Shown here piece after piece: positions 35,073 through 41,953 of a DNA stretch of 41,953 bases (position 1 is the stretch's first letter; each line of letters opens with the position of its first letter). The DNA lies in NCBI GenBank assembly GCA_011389535.1, contig JAABUE010000008.1:1-41953 (forward strand). Direction: 5' to 3'. Below the pieces are notes generated by a model. The model was not told where the DNA came from. It saw only the letters and a list, made by a program, of their open reading frames with translations, and made no database searches. Both the position numbers and the translations under genes were made by a program. This DNA is from Anaerolineales bacterium (GTDB taxonomy: Bacteria; Chloroflexota; Anaerolineae; Anaerolineales; Villigracilaceae).

Positions 35073-35756
35073 ATGAGGCACAAAATGATCGATAAACCGA
35101 ACTCGAATGCTCAGTCTTACGAAATCCGCCTCAAGGGACACCTGGAAGCCCACTGGGTGGATTGGTTCGACGGCCTGACCATCACGCTGGAAGAGGATGG
35201 CGATACGCTTCTAACCGGCCCGGTGGTCGACCAGGCGGCCTTGCATGCTTTGCTAAAAAAGGTGCGTGATCTGGGGATGCCTTTAATCTCGGTTGTTCAA
35301 GTCCGGTTCAATGAAAACCATCAAATTCGTTCAAAAAAAGGAGAAATAAAAATGATAACAAACGAAACCACTACTAAAAAGATCGATACGAAAGTTCTGC
35401 TCTCAACATTATGGATCGTTGTCATGATCAACATGCTGAAGGCAGACATTCTTTCATTGTATATCCCTGGGGCATTTGATGAATTGGCAAAAACCGCAGG
35501 TGACACTCCAATCCCTCTCCTTATGCTGGGTGGCGCAATCATGATGGAGATTTCGATCCTCATGATCATCCTTTCGCGCGTGTTGAAGTACAGCGTGAAT
35601 CGTTGGGTCAATATCATTACGAGCATCATCACGATCGCGTTTGTTATAGGCGGCGGAGCCACATATCCCCATTACATCTTCATAGCAACGATAGAAGTTG
35701 TGTGTCTATTGCTAATCGCCTGGAATGCCTGGAAGTGGCGTAACCCTGAAGGGTAG
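35073..35756 (+). CDS. Apparent in-frame fusion of a small soluble domain and a DUF6326-like membrane protein
   Basis: 227 aa as drawn. Residues about 13-80 are a compact soluble domain (EIRLKGHLEAHWVDWFDGL, LTGPVVDQAALHALL). I believe it occurs elsewhere as a stand-alone protein of about 75 aa, but cannot verify that here. From M94 (ATG at 35352, with AAGGAG 8 nt upstream) a four-span membrane protein begins (TKVLLSTLWIVVMINMLKADI), resembling DUF6326. The strong internal ribosome site suggests two once-separate genes, the first having lost its stop, or independent initiation at 35352. Function unknown. Confidence 0.6.
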   Translation: MRHKMIDKPNSNAQSYEIRLKGHLEAHWVDWFDGLTITLEEDGDTLLTGPVVDQAALHALLKKVRDLGMPLISVVQVRFNENHQIRSKKGEIKMITNETTTKKIDTKVLLSTLWIVVMINMLKADILSLYIPGAFDELAKTAGDTPIPLLMLGGAIMMEISILMIILSRVLKYSVNRWVNIITSIITIAFVIGGGATYPHYIFIATIEVVCLLLIAWNAWKWRNPEG

Positions 35757-35821
35757 CCCGGCAAATGCGCCAGCTATCAAAGCGTAATACTCATCCATAT
35801 CGTTCAATAAAGGAAATAAAC

Positions 35822-36481
35822 ATGAAAACCTTGCAGAAATCTGGTGGTTTCGCCGCGCTGTATATGGCAATCAGCCACCTGATCGGAATTGTCATCTTTC
35901 TCGTCATTCTGGACTACCTCAGCATAACCGACCCAGCCCAAAAGGTAGCCCTGAACGTCGACAAACAGATGGTCATCTTTTCAACCAATTTGCTCATGTA
36001 CGTGTTCTTTGGCTTTTTTCTGATCGTCCTGTCGCTGGCGTTGTACGACCGGTTGAAGTCCGGCGCACCGGCCATCATGCAGGTGGCAACCGCGATCGGG
36101 ATCATCTGGGCTGGCTCGCTGATCGCCAGCGGCATGGTCGCGAATGCCGGGCTCGCTACTGTTGTTTCAATCTATGCCAAAGACCCAGCCCAGGCTGCGT
36201 TGACCTGGCAGGGAATTGAATCCGTGGCAAACGGGTTGGGTAACGCCAATGGCGAAATCCTGGGGGGTCTTTGGGTGCTGCTGGTCAGTCTTGCTGCGCT
36301 GCGGGCTGGCGGGCTTCCCAAGGGACTGAATATCCTCGGCTTGTCCGTCGGCGCGGTGGGCATCATCACGATCATCCCAGCGCTGAACGCTTTAACCGGC
36401 GTCTTTGGCTTGGGACAAATCATCTGGTTCGTCTGGCTGGGTATCACCCTATTGCGCAACAGTCCAAGCCGGGCGGCGTAA
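35822..36481 (+). CDS. DUF4386-like integral membrane protein
   Basis: 219 aa from the ATG at 35822, preceded by AAAGGA; the track's start 19 codons earlier has no ribosome site. About six hydrophobic spans (AALYMAISHLIGIVIFLVIL, LLMYVFFGFFLIVLSLALYD, IGIIWAGSLIASGMV, GGLWVLLVSLAALRAGGLP, and others) and the spacing typical of DUF4386. No catalytic motif is visible and the role is unknown. It lies 65 nt after the DUF6326-like gene and may be co-transcribed. Confidence 0.75.
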   Translation: MKTLQKSGGFAALYMAISHLIGIVIFLVILDYLSITDPAQKVALNVDKQMVIFSTNLLMYVFFGFFLIVLSLALYDRLKSGAPAIMQVATAIGIIWAGSLIASGMVANAGLATVVSIYAKDPAQAALTWQGIESVANGLGNANGEILGGLWVLLVSLAALRAGGLPKGLNILGLSVGAVGIITIIPALNALTGVFGLGQIIWFVWLGITLLRNSPSRAA

Positions 36482-36525
36482 TACCAACAGTCTTTTCGTC
36501 TTCAAGCTTCAACAGCAAACAAGAG

Positions 36526-36558
36526 TATTGGAGAGGTTGACTCTCAACCTCTCCAATA
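36526..36558. terminator. Perfect 15-bp hairpin between membrane protein and reductase genes
   Basis: TATTGGAGAGGTTGA pairs exactly with TCAACCTCTCCAATA across a 3-nt loop. No strong T-run follows, so it may be a weak terminator, an attenuator or an mRNA-stabilising stem. It lies 45 nt after the DUF4386-like stop and 28 nt before the next ATG. Confidence 0.6.
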
Positions 36559-36585
36559 TTGAATAAGTATTCCGGAGGAAACCCC

Positions 36586-37521
36586 ATGAAAGCGATTGTA
36601 TACACAAAATATGGACCGCCAGATGTTCTTCAGCTAACAGAGGTAGAGAAACCTGCGCCCAAGGACAATGAAATACTGGTAAAAGTATATGCGACAACAG
36701 TATCATCAGGGGTGTTGTGGGCTCGTACTGGCAAACACCCAGATTCTAGATTTTTTACTCTCGTGGTGCGAATAGTGTTTGGTCTCACAAAACCCAAAAA
36801 TAACATACTAGGGTATGAGGTATCCGGGGAAGTTGAAGCAGTGGGCAAAGATGTAAAACTGGTTAAGAAGGGTGACCAAGTTTTTGGTACTACCACTGGG
36901 CTGGGGGCTGGTGCTTATGCCGAGTATGTATGTCTTCCTGAAGAATGGAAGCAAGGAGTAGTAGCCAAGAAACCTGCGAATATGACCTATGAGGAAGCCG
37001 CCGCCGTTCCTATCGGGGGTATGGCAGCGTTAGATCTTCTTAGAAAAGCAAATATCCAGAGGGGACAAAAAGTCCTTATCTATGGCGCTTCTGGAAGTGT
37101 AGGTACTTTTGCGGTGCAGATTGCCAAGTACCACTTTGGGGCAAAAGTAACCGGGGTGTGCAGTACTTCAAATTTAGAATCGGTAAGCTCCCTGGGAGCT
37201 GATAAAGTAATTGATTACACTCAAGAGGATTTCACCCAGAACGGTGAGACCTATGATGTTATTTTTGATGCGGTGGGCAAGATTTCGTCTTCACGCAGTA
37301 AAAGCTCCCTGAAGAAAAAAGGGATATATCTAACCGTCAAATCCCCGACAAGCGAAAAGACCGAATATCTGATCTTACTCAAAGAGCTTGTTGAGGCGGG
37401 AAAGATAAAGGTGGTCATTGATAGATGCTATCCGCTGGAACAGATCGCTGAGGCTCACCGCTATGTCGAAAAGGGACACAAAAAGGGAAATGTGGTAATA
37501 ACTTTGGAGGAAACCCCATGA
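36586..37521 (+). CDS. Zinc-less quinone oxidoreductase / MDR-family NAD(P)H reductase, paralogue 1
   Basis: 311 aa from the ATG at 36586, with CCGGAGGAAA upstream. Medium-chain dehydrogenase/reductase fold: GroES-like N-terminus ([34 protein letters not shown]), then a Rossmann domain with [16 protein letters not shown]. The structural and catalytic zinc cysteines are absent, as in quinone oxidoreductases. It probably reduces quinones or enones with NADPH. The gene is visibly richer in A/T than the operon before 32 kb. It overlaps the next paralogue by 4 nt, a sign of tandem duplication. Confidence 0.88.
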   Translation: MKAIVYTKYGPPDVLQLTEVEKPAPKDNEILVKVYATTVSSGVLWARTGKHPDSRFFTLVVRIVFGLTKPKNNILGYEVSGEVEAVGKDVKLVKKGDQVFGTTTGLGAGAYAEYVCLPEEWKQGVVAKKPANMTYEEAAAVPIGGMAALDLLRKANIQRGQKVLIYGASGSVGTFAVQIAKYHFGAKVTGVCSTSNLESVSSLGADKVIDYTQEDFTQNGETYDVIFDAVGKISSSRSKSSLKKKGIYLTVKSPTSEKTEYLILLKELVEAGKIKVVIDRCYPLEQIAEAHRYVEKGHKKGNVVITLEETP

Positions 37522-38477
37522 AAGCAATTGTTTACACAAAATTTGGCCCGCCAGAGGTTCTTCGACTCCAAGAGGTGGAAAAGCCCACCCCTAAAGCGAA
37601 TGAGGTGTTGATAAAAATAGTTGCGACAACCGTCGTAAAAGAAGACCCAGACATGAGGGCTTCCCCGGGATTTAATGGATTCCTGAAACCCAGACATCCG
37701 GTCCTGGGGCAAGAGTTAGCTGGGGAGATTGAATCTATCGGCAAAGACGTGACCCGATTCAAACCCGGCGACCAGGTATTTGGCTTCGACATGTTTGGCG
37801 CGTATGCAGAATACAAATGCATGCCTGAAAACGGGGCGCTGGCCATCAAACCGACTAACCTGAACTATGCGGAGGCAGCCAGCGTTCCGAATGGGGCATT
37901 AACCGCGCTGCCTTTCCTAAGAGATAAGGGCAAGATCCAGAGCGGACAAACTGTGCTGATCTATGGCGCTTCCGGATCGGTCGGCGCAGCCTCAGTACAG
38001 CTGGCCAGGTATTATGGGGCGGAGGTGACCGGGGTATGCAGTACTGCGAATTTGGATTGGATTAAATCTTTGGGAGCCGATTACGTGATTGATTACACCC
38101 AAAGGGATTTTACCGAAAACGGCAAGGCCTATGACATTATTTTTGACACGGTTGGCAAGCGTTCGTTTTCAGAGTGCAAAGGCTCGTTGACGGATGAAGG
38201 TATCTATCTTGCCACGGTTCCTACGCCGGTAATGATGCTCCAAGCATTATGGCCTGCAAAACGCGGCAGCAAAAAGGTAAAGTTTGAGGCTGCGGGTTTG
38301 AGGCGGGCAAGTGAGAAGGTCAAAGACCTTGTCTTCCTTACAGAGTTGATTGAGGCGGGCAAGCTCAAACCAGTCATAGACCGGATCTATCCAATGGAAC
38401 AGCTTGTCGAGGCGCACCGCTATGTTGAGCAAGGGCATAAAAAAGGCAATGTCGTTATCACGGTGTCATCCTCATAA
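37518..38477 (+). CDS. Zinc-less quinone oxidoreductase / MDR-family reductase, paralogue 2
   Basis: 319 aa, clearly homologous to paralogue 1 throughout: [20 protein letters not shown] at the start, [20 protein letters not shown] in the Rossmann motif, [20 protein letters not shown], and a matching end ([18 protein letters not shown]). Its ribosome site lies inside the end of paralogue 1 (GGAGGAAACCCC before the ATG, a copy of that gene's own leader). Substrate unknown. Confidence 0.88.
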   Translation: MKAIVYTKFGPPEVLRLQEVEKPTPKANEVLIKIVATTVVKEDPDMRASPGFNGFLKPRHPVLGQELAGEIESIGKDVTRFKPGDQVFGFDMFGAYAEYKCMPENGALAIKPTNLNYAEAASVPNGALTALPFLRDKGKIQSGQTVLIYGASGSVGAASVQLARYYGAEVTGVCSTANLDWIKSLGADYVIDYTQRDFTENGKAYDIIFDTVGKRSFSECKGSLTDEGIYLATVPTPVMMLQALWPAKRGSKKVKFEAAGLRRASEKVKDLVFLTELIEAGKLKPVIDRIYPMEQLVEAHRYVEQGHKKGNVVITVSSS

Positions 38478-38506
38478 ATCGGAAGGCAGAGGCTGCGGCA
38501 TTATAA

Positions 38507-38776
38507 TTGATCTATGTCTGCACTAAATACGGTTCACCGGATGTCCTTCAGCTCCAGGAGGTGGCAAAACCCGCTCCCCAGGATGATGAAGTCTTGATCA
38601 GAGTCGACGCGGCATCGGTAAATGCGCGAGACTGGCGTTTCATGAGAGCAAAACCGTTCTTTATCCGCCTGGTGCCAGGAGGCTTCCTTCAACCCAAAAA
38701 CAAGATACTCGGGGCTGATCTAGCCGGACGGGTTGACTCAGTTGGCAGTAACGTCAGGCAGTTTAAGCCAGGCGAT
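38507..38776 (+). pseudogene. Truncated third quinone oxidoreductase copy
   Basis: The frame starting TKYGSPDVLQLQEVAKPAPQ continues through LGADLAGRVDSVGSNVRQFK to PGD and then changes to unrelated sequence (SHLPCPLTRTSR...) with a stop at 38860. The Rossmann domain is missing. The 5' end lacks the family's MKAIV start; a promoter-like TTATAATTGATCTATG is joined there instead, whose ATG is out of frame. Broken at both ends and unlikely to be functional. Confidence 0.75.
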
Positions 38777-38852
38777 AGTCACCTGCCATGCCCCTTGACA
38801 CGGACGTCGAGGATCTGTTCGCCGACAGATCTGTTAGGTCTAGTCAGATACA

Positions 38853-38950
38853 AGACCTGACAGGTTTTAATGGTTGGCTTGCCTGCCGGTCCGTCTGGGG
38901 GACCTTTTTGATTTGCTCTGCCATATTGCCTTCCAAAACCTGTCAGGTCT
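38853..38950. repeat. 98-bp element with 16-bp terminal inverted repeats
   Basis: AGACCTGACAGGTTTT (38853-38868) and AAAACCTGTCAGGTCT (38935-38950) are exact complements. No coding capacity between them. It lies just after the point where the third reductase copy is cut off and may mark the rearrangement. I see nothing else between 38951 and the copB stop at 39048. Confidence 0.75.
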
Positions 38951-39047
38951 CTAGAAGTCCTTTGTTCGAAATGATTTATTGCCCTGGGAATATCGAGCAT
39001 CCCTGCAATAGGCGGACCGTCACAACTTCGGACTTCCTGTAATCCTG

Positions 39048-41201
39048 CTAAAGCGCCGCCCGACGTAGCAACTGTGCATTGATGGCAACCACGATCGTGC
39101 TAATTGACATCAGCACAGCACCCACCGCAGGCGAAAGAAGGATGCCCCAATTCGCAAGCACACCTGCCGCCAGTGGAATGGCAATAATGTTGTATCCAGC
39201 TGCCCACCACAGGTTTTGGATCATCTTGCCGTAACTTGCGCGGCTTAGTTTGAAAATCTTGACTACATCCAATGGATTGCTGTTGACGAGGATCAAGCCA
39301 GCGGATTCGATGGCAACGTCCGTGCCACCGCCGATGGCAATGCCCACGTTCGCGCGGGTGAGGGCGGGCGCGTCGTTCACGCCGTCGCCGACCATTGCCA
39401 CGCGTTTTCCAAGCTTTTGCAACTCTGACACTTTCTGGTCTTTGTGCTCGGGCAGAACTTCGGCAAAGACGCGTTGGATGCCCAGTTGATTCGCAACGGC
39501 TTTCGCCACGGCTTGACTGTCCCCTGTCAGCATGGCGACTTCGATGCCCATGTTGTGCAATTCATTAATCGCTTGTTTGCTTTCGGGGCGGATGACATCT
39601 GCGATGGAGATTGCTGAGATGATTTCCTCGTTTGTGGTGAGATACACGACCGTTTGGGAATTGTTGTTGGCAGATTCAGTGAACGAGGCAAGGTTCGATG
39701 TGGGAGTGAGGGAAAGCATTTCGAGCAGGCGCGGTCCGCCGACATAATAGGTCTGGTTATCGAAATCAGCCTGGACGCCGCGTCCTTTCAGGGCGGAGAA
39801 ACGGCTGATGGGTGGAATGACCAGTTTTCGGTCACGCGCGAAGCGGCGGATGGCCTGGGCGATGAGATGCTCGGAGTCCGCTTCCAGCGCGGAGGCGAGG
39901 GCAAGCGCGCGGTCGGAATCCCAGCCATCCGCGGTCGCCATATCCACCACGCCGAATTGACCTTTTGTGAGCGTGCCTGTTTTGTCGAAGATGACCACAT
40001 CGATCTCGCGCGCGGCTTCGAGCGCGAGGCGGTCGCGGACGAGGATGCCGTTCTTCGCGCCCATCGCGGTGGTGATGGCAACGACGAGCGGAACAGCCAG
40101 CCCGAGCGCATGCGGACAAGCAATGACCAGCACGGTGACAACACGGTTGAGGACTTCGATGTTGAAGGTGTCGGCGATCGTCCACGCAACGCCAGTGACG
40201 AGCGCGGCGGCGAGGGCAATATAAAAGAGCCAACCCGCGGCTTTATCGGCGAGGACCTGCGTTTTGGATTTGGATCCCTGCGCCTGCTCGACGAGGCGCA
40301 TGATGCCGGCGAGGGCAGTCTCGTCCCCCGTGGCAGTGACCTTTACGCGCAGGCTGCCATCGCCGTTAATTGTGCCAGCGATGACTTTCATGCCGTTCAT
40401 TTTGTGGACGGGTTTCGATTCACCCGTGATCATTGCTTCATTAACATCTGAATGACCATCCATGACCTCGCCATCGGCAGGGACACTGGCCCCAGGGCGA
40501 ACGAGAAGGAGATCGCCGTGTTTGAGTGCTGAGACGGAGACAGTCTCGGTCGTGTCGCCGTGATGAATGCGCTCGGCGGTGTCGGGCATGAGCTTGGCGA
40601 GTTCGTTGAGCGCACCCGAAGCCTGACGGACAGAACGCATCTCCAGCCAGTGACCGAGGAGCATGATGTCGATGAGCGTGACGAGTTCCCAGAAGAAGCC
40701 TTCGCCCAGATTGATGAACTGTGCCGCGACGCTGTAAATGAACGCGACCGAGATCGCCAGCGAGATGAGTGTCATCATGCCAGGCTTGCGGTCTTTCAAT
40801 TCGGGAACAGCCATGTTGAGAAATGGCAAGCCGCCGTAGGCAAAGATGACGACCGAAAAGACGAAGGGAATCCATTCGCTGAACGGGAATGCGGACGGCG
40901 TAAAGCCAAGCCACATCTGGATCATTTCGCTGTAGAGCAAAACTGGAATGCTCAGTAATAGGCTCCACCAGAAGCGGACGCGGAACATCCCCTCGTGCCC
41001 GCTGTGGTCTGTGCCGTGACCGGCGTGAGTGGAGTGGTCTTCGTGAGACATCTCTGCTTTGGGTATGTCATGTCCCTGATGCACGGAATGGTCCATGTTG
41101 TGCATCGAAAGATCCATTCCGCTATGCTGGGAGTGATCTTCTATTAGCTCAGCTGTATGACTTGAATGATCCTGCATATTGTGTTGGGTTGTTGAGTTCA
41201 T
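39048..41201 (-). CDS. copB: Copper-exporting P1B-type ATPase, CopB class
   Basis: 717 aa. The first about 72 residues are rich in His and Met ([20 protein letters not shown]), a metal-binding tail typical of CopB, with no CxxC domain. Transmembrane metal motif CPH ([15 protein letters not shown]), phosphorylation site [11 protein letters not shown], actuator loop MITGESKPV, and hinge [17 protein letters not shown]-type (P1B-3) pumps export copper from the cytoplasm. AAAGG lies 5 nt before the ATG. No copper regulator is adjacent. Confidence 0.93.
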   Translation of the reverse strand: MNSTTQHNMQDHSSHTAELIEDHSQHSGMDLSMHNMDHSVHQGHDIPKAEMSHEDHSTHAGHGTDHSGHEGMFRVRFWWSLLLSIPVLLYSEMIQMWLGFTPSAFPFSEWIPFVFSVVIFAYGGLPFLNMAVPELKDRKPGMMTLISLAISVAFIYSVAAQFINLGEGFFWELVTLIDIMLLGHWLEMRSVRQASGALNELAKLMPDTAERIHHGDTTETVSVSALKHGDLLLVRPGASVPADGEVMDGHSDVNEAMITGESKPVHKMNGMKVIAGTINGDGSLRVKVTATGDETALAGIMRLVEQAQGSKSKTQVLADKAAGWLFYIALAAALVTGVAWTIADTFNIEVLNRVVTVLVIACPHALGLAVPLVVAITTAMGAKNGILVRDRLALEAAREIDVVIFDKTGTLTKGQFGVVDMATADGWDSDRALALASALEADSEHLIAQAIRRFARDRKLVIPPISRFSALKGRGVQADFDNQTYYVGGPRLLEMLSLTPTSNLASFTESANNNSQTVVYLTTNEEIISAISIADVIRPESKQAINELHNMGIEVAMLTGDSQAVAKAVANQLGIQRVFAEVLPEHKDQKVSELQKLGKRVAMVGDGVNDAPALTRANVGIAIGGGTDVAIESAGLILVNSNPLDVVKIFKLSRASYGKMIQNLWWAAGYNIIAIPLAAGVLANWGILLSPAVGAVLMSISTIVVAINAQLLRRAAL

Positions 41202-41286
41202 GTTTGCCTTTAAACTTTCTTTCTTTTTTGAGACACATTGCCTGTTAGAACGCTACCATTACTATCTATACTTGCATCATTTTCAA

Positions 41287-41953
41287 TTATTTCTCAGCAG
41301 GTTGATATCCCAGCCGACCGCGCGTGGCAATGATCAAAGTAAGCGCGAGAAGCCAAATTAAGATGACAGTAAATTGGAATGGTCGTGCGCTGTTGTCCGA
41401 GAGCAGGTTCGCCCAGGTATTTTGCGATGCATGCAGTAGAGTGACGATGAGGAGACTGCCCTTCGTCATATTGAAAACGTAAATGTAGACGACCACGGCA
41501 GCCGCGGAAAAGGCGAAATACCAGTACACACCAACGGTTTGGAAGAAAGGATTTTCGTTGGTCCAGAACAGCGGCAAATGAAGCAGCACTTCTGGAATCG
41601 TGATGAGTAAGGCGGCGATCGATGCGCCATAGCGACTTTGCAATCGCGGCAGGGCAAAGCCACGCCAGACGACCTCTTCGGTATTGAACAAAAATCCAAG
41701 CAGAACGAGTACGAGAAAGATCAATGCAGTCTGCCAGAGAGGTTTTTCTGCCGCAGGGATGGTGGGCATCGCACCACCAAAAAGCACATGCAGACCAATG
41801 CCGCCAAGAATGATGGCAGCTAGCAGGAAGGCGCCGATAAGATACCAACGCAAACCGACTCTCCAGATCAAAAATCGCTGCAATAGTTCACGAGCCCCCA
41901 TGCGCCCTTCAATCACTACTGAGACGATAATTGCGGCGATTGCAGGAGCCCAA
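41287..41953 (-). CDS. CPBP-family intramembrane metalloprotease, 5' end outside window
   Basis: At least 222 aa are visible. The frame stays open to the window edge beyond the track's GTG at 41916 (WAPAIAAIIVSVVIEGRMG continues upstream), so the true start lies past 41953. The Abi/CPBP motif 1 reads EEVVWRGFALPRLQSRYG, the second motif region has LLHLPLFW, and a later His/Asn site is LLHASQNTWANLL. Several membrane spans. Members cleave prenylated or other membrane proteins; the substrate here is unknown. Confidence 0.85.
   Translation of the reverse strand, partial: WAPAIAAIIVSVVIEGRMGARELLQRFLIWRVGLRWYLIGAFLLAAIILGGIGLHVLFGGAMPTIPAAEKPLWQTALIFLVLVLLGFLFNTEEVVWRGFALPRLQSRYGASIAALLITIPEVLLHLPLFWTNENPFFQTVGVYWYFAFSAAAVVVYIYVFNMTKGSLLIVTLLHASQNTWANLLSDNSARPFQFTVILIWLLALTLIIATRGRLGYQPAEK

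Noticed and set aside
39654-40451. 265-aa plus-strand ORF opposite copB
   Set aside because: Antisense shadow of the copper ATPase, which has all catalytic motifs.
1-41953. CRISPR arrays, tRNA or rRNA genes, integrases or IS transposases
   Set aside because: None seen. The repeats present are short palindromes or paired elements, not regularly spaced arrays, and no transposase motifs occur.

Overview
The window looks like a chromosome segment of an anaerobic or facultative member of the Chloroflexota, probably Anaerolineae. That is an inference from the style of the gene content (long STAND/LuxR regulators, DUF4386-like membrane proteins, many short palindromic repeats). No rRNA, tRNA or taxonomic marker gene is present to confirm it.

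Layout. (1) 1-340: a 204-bp structured repeat whose second copy lies at 31847-32050. (2) 340-10159, minus strand: an acetyl-CoA module, read as acs, pdhA, pdhB, pdhC (E2), a small acyl carrier protein, lpd (E3) and a Pat-type ADP-forming acyl-CoA synthetase/GNAT fusion. The first four junctions are 4-nt ATGA overlaps. (3) 10160-11131: about 970 bp without a convincing gene, holding a 78-bp inverted repeat. (4) 11132-18825, minus strand: a histidine kinase and an OmpR/PhoB-type regulator upstream of a sulfate-type ABC transporter (CysA fused to universal-stress domains, then Sbp, CysT, CysW). Divergent from it are a nonsense-disrupted binding-protein remnant and an intact PstS-like lipoprotein (18993-20445). 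Two Pho-box-like arrays with the same 11/11/12-nt repeat spacing precede cysA and the divergent remnant. (5) 20834-31558, plus strand: a complete formate hydrogenlyase-type operon: selenocysteine formate dehydrogenase, HycB-like ferredoxin, HycE-like large subunit, HycF, HycG, HycD, two antiporter-like subunits and a HycI maturation protease. (6) 31548-36481: a frameshifted zinc-ribbon remnant, the second copy of the repeat, a MalT/LuxR-type regulator and two small membrane-protein genes. (7) 36586-38860: three tandem zinc-less quinone oxidoreductase paralogues, the third truncated. (8) 39048-41953, minus strand: a CopB-type copper ATPase and a CPBP-family membrane protease cut by the window edge.

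How it fits together. PDH and Acs both make acetyl-CoA, and the Pat-like protein could control Acs by lysine acetylation. The hydrogenlyase operon would oxidise formate and reduce protons, coupled to ion translocation. Its promoter carries a Rex/CRP-like palindrome where a repressor would sit. The most notable observation is that the hydrogenase large subunit has an in-frame UGA exactly at the second cysteine of the N-terminal nickel-binding motif (RICGI-UGA-GCVHS), followed by a SECIS-like hairpin. It lies in the same operon as a formate dehydrogenase with a textbook UGA and SECIS. If decoded, this is a [NiFe] hydrogenase with selenocysteine at an L1, presumably bridging, position rather than the usual C-terminal L2 position. 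An 86-bp palindromic repeat has also been absorbed into the 3' end of the same gene, within the tail expected to be cleaved off during maturation.
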